DNA from: Melastoma dodecandrum
Taxonomy: Eukaryota > Streptophyta > Magnoliopsida > Myrtales > Melastomataceae
Assembly (NCBI GenBank): GCA_029817715.1
Contig: JARUPY010000090.1
Span: 1,488,001 to 1,552,000 of the forward strand
Length of the DNA stretch: 64,000 nucleotides
Direction: 5' to 3'
The position numbers and the translations under genes were made by a program. The notes beneath the pieces are model-generated. The model was not told the origin of the DNA. It was given only the letters and a program-made list of their open reading frames with translations, and ran no database searches. Shown here piece after piece: positions 54,148 through 63,745 of this stretch (position 1 is its first letter; each line of letters opens with the position of its first letter).

Positions 54148-55425
54148 TTACCTTGCCGGTCTGAGATCCTTCAAGAGAGAAGCCGCGAGAGCCTCTTCAG
54201 CAACGGAGAGGCGGTGCTGCTGCATCGCTGTCATCAACCCGTCGTCCCAAGATGCGCCTACAGCCTTTCCCGTGAGCGCCTGTCTAAGGTCTGATGCTCC
54301 TTCGACGGCGGACTCGTAGTCGGTGGCGTTAAAGCGCCAGGATTGCGCTCCATGCTCGCGCATCACATGGTTGCCAATTCGCACTCCCGCCCAATCGAAA
54401 TCGCCGTGATAGCAAAGCTTCGCACTCGCCTTAGCCAATTGCGACAACAGGCACCGCTGTGCCGCGGCGGGCATGCCGTCAGTGCAGACCAGCGGCTCAC
54501 AGCCGGCGCCCCAGTGATCCGCAGCGATGGCCACGAGATTAGGGTTCTCACAGACATAGACCTTGCGATCCGCCACGTCCCACGACGGCGGGGAGCGCAA
54601 TAGCGACCGTAGCGAAGCATAGACGGGCTCTCCCGGCGACTGACCGTGACTCCTCGTGCCGCGCATGGGTAGGTTCAGAAATAGGACGGGGCGTGCCAAT
54701 TCATTGACCAGTACGCCGGCCTTAGCCCAGACGTCGCGGTCGTGCTCCACGCTTTCGCCCGGCTCCAATTCGGTCTCTCCCGCCGGATCGATGGCATCAT
54801 CGTTGCTTTCGGTTCGAGCGATCAACCGACGCCAGACGGTCAGTATCAGGGTTGCCGTTGGTCGGCCGCCGTCGAGCGCGTGGGCGTCGCCCAATACTTC
54901 GGCGGCTAATTGTGAACGTGTGACGCCGCCCGCGGGCAGGCGCTGCAATGTTGCTTCGGCCCGGCGGCAGAGTTGGAGCGCCGCCGTCGGGCTCTGGCCT
55001 GCAAGGCGCTTAAGCAACCCCAGGCCCTTCGGTGTCTGCAACAGCTCGATGAGTGCACGATGAGTGCACCCGTCCAGGACATCGGACCAAATTGTTTGCA
55101 GCGCGAGGCGCGTCGTGGCGAGGTTCGCAATCGGGCCGTCGAGCTGTTCAAGTGCGTTGCGCAGCGAAACGGCGATTCCGGCATTCTGGAATGCGATATC
55201 GATGAGGCGAACATCGACCTGCAGGGAACTGGAATAGCGGATGGGACGGCCTAGCAGCGAAGCCAATACAGCATGTTCATCCGTGGTGAGCTTGCCGATC
55301 CGAAAACTTTCAACTTCGGCATCGAACGGTGCTCGTTCGAAACGTTGGCGCAGACGCTTGCGCAGCGGGGCGTATCGATCGCCACCAAGCAGGCGCTGCA
55401 GCCTTGGGTCGATCGACGAACTCAT
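54148..55425 (-). CDS. jetD: JetD, Wadjet TOPRIM-type nuclease subunit
   Basis: 425-residue protein of the DUF3323/DUF2399 (TIGR02679-like) family. The C-terminal TOPRIM-like domain shows VYVCENPNLVAIAADHW (the Glu) and LCYHGDFDWAGVRIG (the DxD). In Wadjet systems JetD is the nuclease that cleaves circular plasmid DNA after extrusion by the JetABC SMC motor. ATG 55425 overlaps the jetC stop by four bases; the longer frame to 55572 is an antiframe artefact. The stop lies one base from the left inverted repeat, so the operon fills the cassette exactly. Confidence 0.92.
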   Translation of the reverse strand: MSSSIDPRLQRLLGGDRYAPLRKRLRQRFERAPFDAEVESFRIGKLTTDEHAVLASLLGRPIRYSSSLQVDVRLIDIAFQNAGIAVSLRNALEQLDGPIANLATTRLALQTIWSDVLDGCTHRALIELLQTPKGLGLLKRLAGQSPTAALQLCRRAEATLQRLPAGGVTRSQLAAEVLGDAHALDGGRPTATLILTVWRRLIARTESNDDAIDPAGETELEPGESVEHDRDVWAKAGVLVNELARPVLFLNLPMRGTRSHGQSPGEPVYASLRSLLRSPPSWDVADRKVYVCENPNLVAIAADHWGAGCEPLVCTDGMPAAAQRCLLSQLAKASAKLCYHGDFDWAGVRIGNHVMREHGAQSWRFNATDYESAVEGASDLRQALTGKAVGASWDDGLMTAMQQHRLSVAEEALAASLLKDLRPAR

Positions 55426-58400
55426 GTAGGCGCAAACCTGCGGTCGGGATCGCCTTCGCGCGTCTTGGCCCGGCCGTCCCAGATCCAACGGGAGACGAAA
55501 ACCGCATCGATACCTTCGCGCCGTTGCAACTGGCAGATGGCAACGCCGGGCAACTCCGCATAGCACGCCCATTCACGCTCGCTGGTGATGACGAAATCCA
55601 GATCGAACTCGCGGATCAGCCCCATGCAGTGGGCGCGCGCAGCATCGTCGATGCCGGCGAACGCTTCATCGAGCAGCATCAGGCGCGGCGCCAGCGCGTA
55701 GCTGCCCTGACTGTAGAAACTCGCGATCGCGGCGAACAGCGGGACGGTGAGCCCGAGTGCCCGCTCCCCGCTGGAGGCAGGACCGGAAAGTTTGCGCCAG
55801 TGTCCGTCCTGCCAGCGCTCGACGCGAAAGCGGTGCCAGCGGCGATAGTCCAGCGCGCGAGCGAGTTGTTCGATCAGGGCGCCTCCTGAATCCTTGCCCG
55901 CACCTGAAGCGGCCCGCTCCCGCTCGGCCGTGATGCGCTGCTGCAGCATCGCGCCGACAACCTTCCGGTCCTCGGCCGACCAGAGATCTGCGTTGACGTT
56001 GAGCAGGCGTTTGCGCGCAGCTTCAAGGCCGACCGGAGCGCCTTCTTCTTCGGCCAGCGTCTGCCATAGCAGACGGTAGCGGACACCGGTTGATGTCGGA
56101 CGACTGTGCAATTCCTTGTTGATCGCGTCGCGCCGGATTTCGGCCGCCTGCAGTAGGCGCTGGACCTCGGAGGCGATCTCCGCCTGCAGGTGGTTCTCCA
56201 GCACGGTGCGCTCGTTCGCAGTGAGCAGTTCGCTACGCTGAGCGATCTCCTCGGCGAGGCGCGTGGCGAGCCGATCCGGACGTTCAGGCCTATTCTGGTA
56301 GATGATGTGCGCGATCAATCCCCAGTCGTTCTGCTCAGCCTGCGCCCGGTGGCCGAGCGCACTGAGGGCTGTTTGCAGCTCCGTCAGTTCTTCGCTGATC
56401 TGCTTTTGCACGCGCGCCCAGGCGTCCTCCTTGTCGTCGAGCGTAGACAGCGCCTGTTCGGCGCGTCGCGCGAGGGTGAGGGCTGGATCAATCGTCCAGG
56501 GGACGCCCATGTCCGGTAACACGACTTCGGGAAGCGCGGCGGCCAGTAGGCCGGTTGCCGCAAAGCGTTGAAACTTCGAGATTGCATCGGCGCGCGCGCC
56601 GCTACGTTGTTCGAACGCGTTGTTCGCAGTCGCGGTCTGCTCCTGTGCGACCGCGCGCGCCTCGCCTGATCTTCTCAGGTCCTCGCGCGCTAGATTGAGT
56701 GCTGCCTCGCTGGATTCGACGGCTGCACGGGCATCGGCCAATTGCCGCCGGAGTTCCTCGACCTTGGCGCCGACAGCCTCGCGCAACACGTCGAACCGGG
56801 TGGAAGCCTCTTCCGCCTCGATCCTGGCCGTCGAGAGCTGGCCATCCTGAGTAATCACCGTATCACGCGCTTCATCTTCGCGGGTGCGTTGCCGCTGAAG
56901 CTCGGGCAACGCCAGACGCACTTCCTGGATCGCCTGCGTAAGGTGCAACTGGGATTCTTGATAGTGGCCCAATGCCGCTTCGACGCCCGCTAGGTCGGCC
57001 GGTAACACTGGAAGGCGAAGGTCGGTGGCGTAGGCAGCGCGCCGCTGTCGCGCTGCCTGCAAAGCCTGCTCGCTCGCATGATATTGAGTTGCGGCTTCGG
57101 CCAATCGTTGGCGAGCGGTTGCCGCTTCGCGTGCAGCAGTTGCGGCTGCGAGATGGGCACTGCGCAGTGTCTCGTCGGCTGGAGCCAGGCGCCACTCGTC
57201 TGCGGCCTGATTTTGATCCTGGGTAAGTTGATCGGCCAGCGTTTGCAAGACGATGAGTTCATCGGCGAGTTGCGCCAGCCGCGCCGCGATTTCGCTCAGT
57301 CGCCGCGTGCGGGCCGCGGCACGGGCCGCATAGCCGATATAAACGGCCTCGGGTTTGGTCCACGCGCCGCCCAATGGGCCAAGCCGAAATCGGCCGTCGG
57401 GAGCGACCCAGGACTCGTCTTCCATGGGGGCATCGTCCGCGCAGGCAATTCCGCGTAAAACACGTTCGACAACCGTTGCCGATACCCTGCCGTCCGTTGG
57501 CTCGTCGGCGTGTAGCCAATCGGCGAGCGAGGGCGATTGCGGCTGTCGCTCGAGCACCTGCGCGTCGTACAACGGCGCTTCGCGATCGTCGGACTGCAGA
57601 CGGCCGTCGGGCGAGAGCCACGCGTCGAGCAGACCGGCGGATTCGAGCGCGGCTTCTAGGCCGGCCCGCTGCGGAACCGTTAGCGTCGCGCGAAAGTCTA
57701 CCAGTTTCCAGAGCGGCGCGCCCTCGCGCGCGGTCCGGACGCTGCTGTCGCGAGTATAAGGCTGCGGCGGCGCGGTATCGAGGCCGCCTTCCAGACGGCT
57801 GCGTTCGTCGTTGAGTTCTTTGCGCTCTGCTTCCAAGGCCTGCCGCTGACCATCGAGTGACGCGCGGCTGTTCGCCAGGCGCTCGCTGGTCTGCTGCTGT
57901 GCAGCCTGCAAGCGCTGTCGCGCCGGGTTGTCGCCATCCAGCGCGACGACCCACTCGGACAAGGCAGCAAGCGCCGTGAACCCGTCGTCCACGCTGACCT
58001 GGTTTTGCTTCAGGCCGGCGAAGCAGCGCTCCCACGCCTCAATCAGGTTCTGGCCCTCGCGCTCCACATCGGAGTCGGCCCGTTCGCGCCGGTCCGCTGC
58101 AGCCTCAGCAGCGTCCTGCCTTTCGTCGCGCGTAGCCTGACGTTGCGCATGCAGAAGTTCGGCGGTCGCCACCTCCGCGTCGCGTCGCCGCAACGACGCG
58201 ATCTCGTCGCGCCGATCCGCGATCAAGGCGCGAAGATCGGAACGAGCCTTTTCGAAAGCGTGTGGCGTCAACTCCGCCAGGGAAGCAGCTTCGAATTTGG
58301 CGAGTGGGTTCTCTGCATGAATGTTGGCAATACCGGTTGCATCGACATAGGCCGCGCATTCCCGGCGCAAACTGGCCATCTGGCGTTCCGCATGTATCAC

Positions 58401-59600
58401 GCGCTGCGCCGCGTCTGCCGTCTCTTCGGTGCTGCGCTTCAATCGTCGGCTCGCCTCGGCGGCCGCATTGATCGCGACCGATAGCGACCGTTGCCGCGCG
58501 GCTGCGTCCTTCTCCGCGGATTCCAGGCGGTTCGCATCTTCCATCCCCGCTCCCGAACGAAGGGTCTCAAGCCGGGATTGCTCGCGCTTTAGCGCGACTT
58601 CGGCTGCGTCGTGGGCTGTTCGCGCGTTCGTTTCGGCGATCTCGGCTGTTTCAAGTCGATCCTGCGCTTCGCCGCGTGACCGGCTCGCATTGTCGAATTC
58701 CGTCTGCGCCTGGCGCAGCGTGCGCGCTTGTCGCCGGCTCTGCGTGCCTGCATAGACGCGATAGCGCTGGTCGAAACGATCTACGGCCTTCGCCAGGGCT
58801 TGGTATTCCTCGAGTTGCTGGCGATCCTCCTCCAACTGGCCTAGCGCTTCGGCCACATCGCCCAGCAGCTCGGGCGCCAGCGGCGGCAAAGCTTCAGTCA
58901 GTGCGTTCGACAGCGCCGTTTCGTCGGGTTTCTTCGACAATTGTGGCTGACGCAATTGTATCAGCGTATCCATCAGGGCGTCGTAGCGCTTGGCGCCCAA
59001 ATGAAATAACCGTTCGTCGACGGCGCGACGGTAGTTGGCCGCCGTGTCGAACACCTGGCCGCGGCCGTCGAGGGCGTCGCGCAGGCGCTCCCGGGTCAGG
59101 ACCACGCGTTGCTCACTCATCAGCCACAGGTCCTGATTGATGCGCGGCGCGTTGTCCGCATCTTCCAACACGAAGAACCAGCTTTCCACCTGGGGACGCG
59201 CGGCGACGGCGGAAAGCCCGGCGCCAAGCGTGAGGTAGTGCGGCGTGCCATCGTCGGTGCGACGGCCAAACTCGATCCAGGCATAGCCGATCCGCCGGTC
59301 GTAGCTGTTCATCAGCAAGTTCCAGGACATTTTCTTGCCGCTGTCGCCGTCGGGCTCGATGCGCGAGGGCTTAAGCTGCGCATCGAGCAGGAACGGGAGA
59401 GTTAGTGACAACACTTTGGATTTGCCGGTCCCGTTGTTGCCGCGCAGCAACAGCCGGCCATCGTGGAACCAGAACTCCTCGACGTCGTAGTAGAACATGT
59501 CGACCAGGCCGGCCCGCAGCGGCTGCCAGCGGTGCTGCGACGGGATCGGGAGCGCGGGGCGCTCGGACGACGCGGCAAATGAAGCAGGGCGCTCGTTCAT
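55422..59600 (-). CDS. jetC: JetC, Wadjet SMC-like ATPase
   Basis: 1392-residue SMC/MksB-like motor (TIGR02680-like). The N-terminal head has Walker A GNNGTGKS at residues 54-61; two long coiled coils (about 280-560 and 800-1150) flank a hinge-like central region; the C-terminal head has the signature SSGERALGLTVPLF and Walker B LMLLDEAFAGID. ATP-driven DNA loop extrusion by the JetABC complex detects small circular plasmids. All ATPase motifs are intact and no frameshift is seen. Four-base overlaps with jetB and jetD show tight coupling of expression. Confidence 0.94.
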   Translation of the reverse strand: MNERPASFAASSERPALPIPSQHRWQPLRAGLVDMFYYDVEEFWFHDGRLLLRGNNGTGKSKVLSLTLPFLLDAQLKPSRIEPDGDSGKKMSWNLLMNSYDRRIGYAWIEFGRRTDDGTPHYLTLGAGLSAVAARPQVESWFFVLEDADNAPRINQDLWLMSEQRVVLTRERLRDALDGRGQVFDTAANYRRAVDERLFHLGAKRYDALMDTLIQLRQPQLSKKPDETALSNALTEALPPLAPELLGDVAEALGQLEEDRQQLEEYQALAKAVDRFDQRYRVYAGTQSRRQARTLRQAQTEFDNASRSRGEAQDRLETAEIAETNARTAHDAAEVALKREQSRLETLRSGAGMEDANRLESAEKDAAARQRSLSVAINAAAEASRRLKRSTEETADAAQRVIHAERQMASLRRECAAYVDATGIANIHAENPLAKFEAASLAELTPHAFEKARSDLRALIADRRDEIASLRRRDAEVATAELLHAQRQATRDERQDAAEAAADRRERADSDVEREGQNLIEAWERCFAGLKQNQVSVDDGFTALAALSEWVVALDGDNPARQRLQAAQQQTSERLANSRASLDGQRQALEAERKELNDERSRLEGGLDTAPPQPYTRDSSVRTAREGAPLWKLVDFRATLTVPQRAGLEAALESAGLLDAWLSPDGRLQSDDREAPLYDAQVLERQPQSPSLADWLHADEPTDGRVSATVVERVLRGIACADDAPMEDESWVAPDGRFRLGPLGGAWTKPEAVYIGYAARAAARTRRLSEIAARLAQLADELIVLQTLADQLTQDQNQAADEWRLAPADETLRSAHLAAATAAREAATARQRLAEAATQYHASEQALQAARQRRAAYATDLRLPVLPADLAGVEAALGHYQESQLHLTQAIQEVRLALPELQRQRTREDEARDTVITQDGQLSTARIEAEEASTRFDVLREAVGAKVEELRRQLADARAAVESSEAALNLAREDLRRSGEARAVAQEQTATANNAFEQRSGARADAISKFQRFAATGLLAAALPEVVLPDMGVPWTIDPALTLARRAEQALSTLDDKEDAWARVQKQISEELTELQTALSALGHRAQAEQNDWGLIAHIIYQNRPERPDRLATRLAEEIAQRSELLTANERTVLENHLQAEIASEVQRLLQAAEIRRDAINKELHSRPTSTGVRYRLLWQTLAEEEGAPVGLEAARKRLLNVNADLWSAEDRKVVGAMLQQRITAERERAASGAGKDSGGALIEQLARALDYRRWHRFRVERWQDGHWRKLSGPASSGERALGLTVPLFAAIASFYSQGSYALAPRLMLLDEAFAGIDDAARAHCMGLIREFDLDFVITSEREWACYAELPGVAICQLQRREGIDAVFVSRWIWDGRAKTREGDPDRRFAPT

Positions 59601-60901
59601 ACCAGGCCGAGCTGGTTGGCAATCGCTATCGGCGACCGCTGCGCTTCACGGAGATCGCGGATGTCAGCCTCGCCGATTCCAAAGCGGGCGATCGCCGGCA
59701 GCGGACAGATCCCGTCGGCGCTTCTCACGATCAGCTGGAGCTTTTCCAATCTTTCGATCGCGATGTTCGCAAGTTCGCGCTCGGCTCCGGCTTCGCGGGC
59801 CGACTTGCGCCAGTACCGGCCGTATTTGATCTTGGCGTCGCGCAGGAAGGAGATGACGTCGTGCTCCGAGTACCCGACCGAGGGCGATGCCGCCCCGACA
59901 TCGTGCGCATTCTGCTGCCTGAGCCCGCTGGCGAGATACTCCGCGACCAGCAGCGTGGCGTGAGCGTCGGTGCCTTCGGCAGGCATGGCCACGTCGGTCA
60001 GCACACAAGTCTCATCCACCAGCGCCAGACCTTCGGCGCGGTGCTCCGCAACCAGACCTGCGGCTTCGCAAAGACGGGCGGACATGGCTCCGCGCTGATT
60101 GACGAAATATGCGCGGGCCTCGACATCAAGCGTCTCGATATAGATCACGGGGTCGTCAAGAAGCCGCCGCGCGAGTTGGTGGCGCAGCGCTGTCCGGCGG
60201 CCTTCATCGCTGTCCGCGACATGCTCGCTGACCAGAGCACTCAAGCGCGCGTCGAGCGTGACGGGCGCGTCTTCCGGTCGCCAGGTCGATGGGCCGCGCA
60301 CGGCGGCCAGCAAGCTAGCGAGTGTCCGGCGCTGCACGTCGTAAAGTGCATCGGCCTGGTCACCTCCGGTCTGTATGAAGGCGTCTTCGTCTCCGGCGAC
60401 GCGCTGAAGCACTCCGATGTCCAGCAGCGTCCGGCAGATCGCCACCAACTCGCGCCGCTCATAGTGCGTGCCCAGCGTGAAAGCGAAACCGAGCGAGATC
60501 AGCGCCGGCTCGGCGGCGAACTGCAACAGCCTCTCGCCGAGAAGGCGCAGCGTGATCTGCGGCTCGGCGCGTTCGAGCACGGCGCAAGCGAGGCAAAGCA
60601 GGACATAACGTCGCCGATCATATTCGGGCAGGCCGCGCATGGTGGCAGAGAGTTCCGCCGGTCTCTTGTAGAGGCGTGCGCCCTCTTGTTCGATCTGCAA
60701 CGGCCAGCCGGTTTCGCGTGCGAACCAGTCACGCAGGACATCGGCCTGACGGCGGACAGCGAGAAAATCTTCGTGCGCCGGCGTCATTAGCGGCGTCATC
60801 AACAGCGCGCGCACCGCTGTGCGAAACTCCTCGCGTTGATGTCGCCGCTGTTGCTGGCCGATATTGCGGCTGTCCCTGACGTTGGCGGGATCGGACATCA
60901 T
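59597..60901 (-). CDS. jetB: JetB, Wadjet kite-like subunit (DUF2398)
   Basis: 434-residue protein of the DUF2398/TIGR02678 family, the MksE/kite-type partner that bridges JetA and the JetC motor. Visible segments: an N-terminal RREEFRTAVRALLMTPLMTP region (after a basic start), RRRYVLLCLACAVLERAEPQITLRLLGERLL, and a winged-helix-like C-terminus with YSEHDVISFLRDAKIKYGRYWRKSAREAG. ATG 60901 overlaps the jetA stop. A neighbouring ATG three bases later could also serve. Confidence 0.9.
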   Translation of the reverse strand: MMSDPANVRDSRNIGQQQRRHQREEFRTAVRALLMTPLMTPAHEDFLAVRRQADVLRDWFARETGWPLQIEQEGARLYKRPAELSATMRGLPEYDRRRYVLLCLACAVLERAEPQITLRLLGERLLQFAAEPALISLGFAFTLGTHYERRELVAICRTLLDIGVLQRVAGDEDAFIQTGGDQADALYDVQRRTLASLLAAVRGPSTWRPEDAPVTLDARLSALVSEHVADSDEGRRTALRHQLARRLLDDPVIYIETLDVEARAYFVNQRGAMSARLCEAAGLVAEHRAEGLALVDETCVLTDVAMPAEGTDAHATLLVAEYLASGLRQQNAHDVGAASPSVGYSEHDVISFLRDAKIKYGRYWRKSAREAGAERELANIAIERLEKLQLIVRSADGICPLPAIARFGIGEADIRDLREAQRSPIAIANQLGLV

Positions 60902-62418
60902 CGGACATCCTGCGTCGGCGTGATCGTGATAAGATGGTCGCGTCCGGCAAAGACGCCATGTGGCGTATGGATCTCGGCCCAGCTCTCGGCTGCAAGGGGC
61001 GTGAGGCTGATATGTAGCAACCCATCGCCGGTCTGCCGGGCCACGGCGGCCTCCGGCTGAGCCTGTTCCGTCAGCGCTTCTCCGAGTAGTCCGAGAAAAA
61101 GACCGAAAGCATGCCCATCGAGCTCGCCAAGATCCGAAAGACGCGTGGGCTGGCCGGTCGCGAGGCGTTTGCGTGCCGCCTCGACCTGCAGCGACTCTTC
61201 GGCGAGTTCGCGCGCCAAACGCGCGCGAGCTTCGGCGCGATCCCGTACGCGGGGTATGGGTCCGCGCGGCGTGGCCTCGCCGTATTCGCGCAAACGAGGG
61301 TGAATTTTCAGCGGCGGGGCGTCGGCCCAGCGTGTGCTGGCCGGCAGATCGGCATCGGCGTCGGTGTTGAGCGCAAAATGTCGTGCCGGATTCAGTGCGA
61401 ATGCGGCACGCGCCAGTCGGTGTGCCTCGCCGTCGTTTTCACAGGCGGCGAACCAGCCGGCGAGTATGCGGAAATCCGCGGAGCGGTCACTGCGCCCGCT
61501 GCGGCGCTCGTTGAGCGCGGCGATCGCGCCGAGCAATTGCGGGATTGCCGACCTTGCTCTCGCCCGCAACAATTCGGCTTGCGAGGGTTCGTGGCCAGTA
61601 CGGAAGAACCAACCGTGCAGACCTGTCCAGCGTTCGTGCCAGGCGTTCCAATGAAAGGTCTGCGCGTCGGCGCGATCCGCCGCATTGCCGGGGGCAGCAT
61701 CGCGCGCCTCGCGCGCGGCGACCAGCTGCAGCAATGCGTCGATACTTGGTTCCAGGGCGAGGATGTGACTGGCGATGGTGTCGGAGCGGCGCACCAGATC
61801 GCCCATGAAACGCTCCAGATAGTCGATCAGCTGGCGCTTGTAGTTCGCCACGGCGATCGCCTCGGCCTGTTGCAACTCGATGCTGCGGGCGACACCGGCC
61901 ATGAAGGCCTGTGCATTCTCAGCCAAGCCCTCGAAGACGCGTACCAGATCACGTAGCGTTTCGTGGATCTTTGCGACGTCGGCTTCGGTCTCACCGGCCA
62001 GTGCCTGGAGCGCCTGCAGCCGGTTCGCGATGTCTTCGAGTGCGACCGTTTGCAGTTCGGCGCGCCGTTGCAGTGTTTGTACGAAGAGCGCCAGCGACGC
62101 TTCGACGGCCTCTCCGCCCTGCGAGAGACGATAGAGGAACCGCGCACGGTAGAAATCGCTGAGGCTCGAAACACGCGCCGTGTCGGGATGCGATTCGAGA
62201 TTGCCCCAGGCGGTAAGCTGGGTAAGCGCGGCATTGACTTCATCAATTCGAGGCGGCGCGCCGGACCATCGGGCTTCGCCCAACACTTCGTCAGGTCTCA
62301 ATTGCAGACGGTATTGCCGTTTGGCTGCCGCAAAGACGTCCATGATGCAGCGGTAGAATTCCGATTTCTCGGCACTCACATGCCTGAAAAGCTCGGCTGA
62401 ATCGCTCACGGCTCGCAT
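60898..62418 (-). CDS. jetA: JetA, Wadjet kleisin-like subunit (DUF2397)
   Basis: 506-residue protein of the DUF2397/TIGR02677 family, the kleisin (MksF-like) that closes the SMC ring. It starts MRAVSDSAELFRHVSAEKSEFYRCIMDVF with a winged-helix-like first domain, followed by helical regions (ETEADVAKIHETLRDLVRVFEGLAENAQAFM) and a C-terminal domain with DGHAFGLFLGLLGEAL. ATG 62418 has AAGAGG six bases upstream. First gene of jetABCD. The DUF2397/2398/SMC/2399 set corresponds to the subtype usually called type II (numbering from memory). The promoter must lie in 62419-62598 inside the cassette. Confidence 0.92.
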   Translation of the reverse strand: MRAVSDSAELFRHVSAEKSEFYRCIMDVFAAAKRQYRLQLRPDEVLGEARWSGAPPRIDEVNAALTQLTAWGNLESHPDTARVSSLSDFYRARFLYRLSQGGEAVEASLALFVQTLQRRAELQTVALEDIANRLQALQALAGETEADVAKIHETLRDLVRVFEGLAENAQAFMAGVARSIELQQAEAIAVANYKRQLIDYLERFMGDLVRRSDTIASHILALEPSIDALLQLVAAREARDAAPGNAADRADAQTFHWNAWHERWTGLHGWFFRTGHEPSQAELLRARARSAIPQLLGAIAALNERRSGRSDRSADFRILAGWFAACENDGEAHRLARAAFALNPARHFALNTDADADLPASTRWADAPPLKIHPRLREYGEATPRGPIPRVRDRAEARARLARELAEESLQVEAARKRLATGQPTRLSDLGELDGHAFGLFLGLLGEALTEQAQPEAAVARQTGDGLLHISLTPLAAESWAEIHTPHGVFAGRDHLITITPTQDVR

Positions 62419-62571
62419 GGGGCCTCTTACCGAAGATCTTCCACCGCAATTGCGGGTTCGCGCGATACGCTAGTACATTTGCTGCTAGGTTGCAGCCTAA
62501 TTGGGTTCCATCCGAGCTTCATACGCGACGCGCGGTCTCATCCGGCCGATTTTTCGGCTACGGCGGAAACA

Positions 62572-62630
62572 AATTATATCGTAATTTCAATGACATAAGA
62601 GTTCGCAGTTTTATTCTGAATGGCGCGCCA
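62572..62630 (+). repeat. 59-bp direct repeat and right inverted end of jet cassette
   Basis: Matches 54055-54113 at 49/59 positions without gaps. Bases 62599-62623 also pair as an inverted repeat with 54122-54146 (22/25). A small GCCATC / GATGGC hairpin follows at once. The rest of the 363-base gap 62419-62781 holds no gene. Confidence 0.8.
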
Positions 62631-62781
62631 TCTCTCTTGATGGCCGTAGAACCAATCGCTCGCTTCGCTCCCACTTCGCGCGTGTAAACACACGGCGGCC
62701 ATGGTTGCGGCTAGTCTAGTGGCAGCAGGGTCGTTGTTGCCCGTCGGGTGCTGCCTCAACGGGCATGTACAGCTTATTATC

Positions 62782-63240
62782 TCATTTCCGAGGCGGCCTC
62801 TCAGCGCGACAATGCCCGAGCGTGGGACGGCGGAGCGTCGGGCCCTCCGGCCCGGTCACGATTCGACGATAGAAACAACTGGTTCGGCCGGTGTGACAAC
62901 AGCCGCCGTCGCCCGCGACGCGCACCCTGAGCCAGACCGCGTCCTGATCACAGTCGATGCGCAGTTCCTCGACCTGCTGGATATGCCCGCTGGTCGCGCC
63001 CTTATGCCAGAGTTGCTGGCGGGACCGGCTCCAGTACCAGGCCTGGCCGGTCTCGATCGTCTTGTTCAACGCCTCCGCATTCATCCACGCCAGCATCAGC
63101 ACCACTCCACTCGCGACATCTGTCGCGACAGCGGGAATGAGCCCGTCCTCATTGAACCCTGGCAACAGGGTCGAGCATTCTTCGATCATCTCCGCGGGGT
63201 CCGCTCTTAATGGGTCAGGTTGCTGATCTTCCAGTGGCAT
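62782..63240 (-). CDS. hisI: Phosphoribosyl-AMP cyclohydrolase (HisI paralogue)
   Basis: 152-residue zinc enzyme of histidine synthesis that opens the purine ring of phosphoribosyl-AMP. The family motifs are complete: [21 protein letters not shown], the metal site DCDQDA and the cysteine set [14 protein letters not shown]. It stands alone, without hisA, hisF or other his genes, so it may be a second copy. Isolated hisI copies are known in zinc-limitation regulons, where they replace the housekeeping enzyme; no Zur box was recognised here. A basic C-terminal tail of about 25 residues extends beyond the usual end. Confidence 0.92.
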   Translation of the reverse strand: MPLEDQQPDPLRADPAEMIEECSTLLPGFNEDGLIPAVATDVASGVVLMLAWMNAEALNKTIETGQAWYWSRSRQQLWHKGATSGHIQQVEELRIDCDQDAVWLRVRVAGDGGCCHTGRTSCFYRRIVTGPEGPTLRRPTLGHCRAERPPRK

Positions 63241-63335
63241 GTGGCATTTCTTGAATGGGACATACCAATTCTATGGATGATCGTCCGGCCTGAGCGATCG
63301 CCACCGTGCGCTGCGGACCGCCCGGATTGTTGCGA

Positions 63336-63650
63336 TTAGCGGGTCCGCCGTTCGTTCGCAGGCTTGACGACATCAACCTCGACGTCCTGCCGCGCCTCAG
63401 ATACATCGCATGCGCAAGTCGAGGCGGCGTCCACTCGACTGGATGAAGCCCTGAGCCAACGCATCACGGCGTAGCCGATGGCTGCGGCCAAGAACGCGAG
63501 CACGGCGATCAATGCAAGACCCTGTCCGGTAAGCCAGCCCACGACACCACCTACTGCCGAGCCGATAAAAAGCGGCCCAAGGCAGCAAAGCGCGACCAAT
63601 GGCGCGACGACAATTGCGGTCATTAGCCCGGCTGCTGGCTTTTCATTCAC
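63336..63650 (-). CDS. Small MerF/MerT-like membrane protein
   Basis: 104 residues with two transmembrane helices. The first contains a vicinal cysteine pair (APLVALCCLGPLFIGSAVGGVVGWL), the feature by which MerF/MerT-type proteins carry Hg(II) across the inner membrane; the second is GLALIAVLAFLAAAIGYAVMRWL. A cytoplasmic tail has a CAC motif (STCACDVSE). A MerR-type operator lies about 100 bases upstream. Metal transport is therefore likely, but which metal is not certain, and no merA or merP is seen in the window. Confidence 0.65.
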   Translation of the reverse strand: MNEKPAAGLMTAIVVAPLVALCCLGPLFIGSAVGGVVGWLTGQGLALIAVLAFLAAAIGYAVMRWLRASSSRVDAASTCACDVSEARQDVEVDVVKPANERRTR

Positions 63651-63745
63651 GACACCTCACTTTCCGCGCTGGTGGCGCTGCCAAGCCATCAGTGCGGCGC
63701 TGCTCGTTGGTTCACATTTACGATCGTCACATCAGAAACTGCTAC

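Larger units (their letters stand above)
54122..62623. mobile_element. 8.5-kb Wadjet cassette bounded by inverted repeats
   Basis: The unit from 54122 to 62623 contains only jetABCD and its promoter region and begins and ends with 25-bp inverted repeats (22/25). GC content rises sharply inside relative to the debris on its left. No transposase, integrase or resolvase is encoded, so if mobile it must be moved in trans. Direct 59-bp repeats overlap the same ends. Boundaries are supported by sequence; mobility is inferred. Confidence 0.65.
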
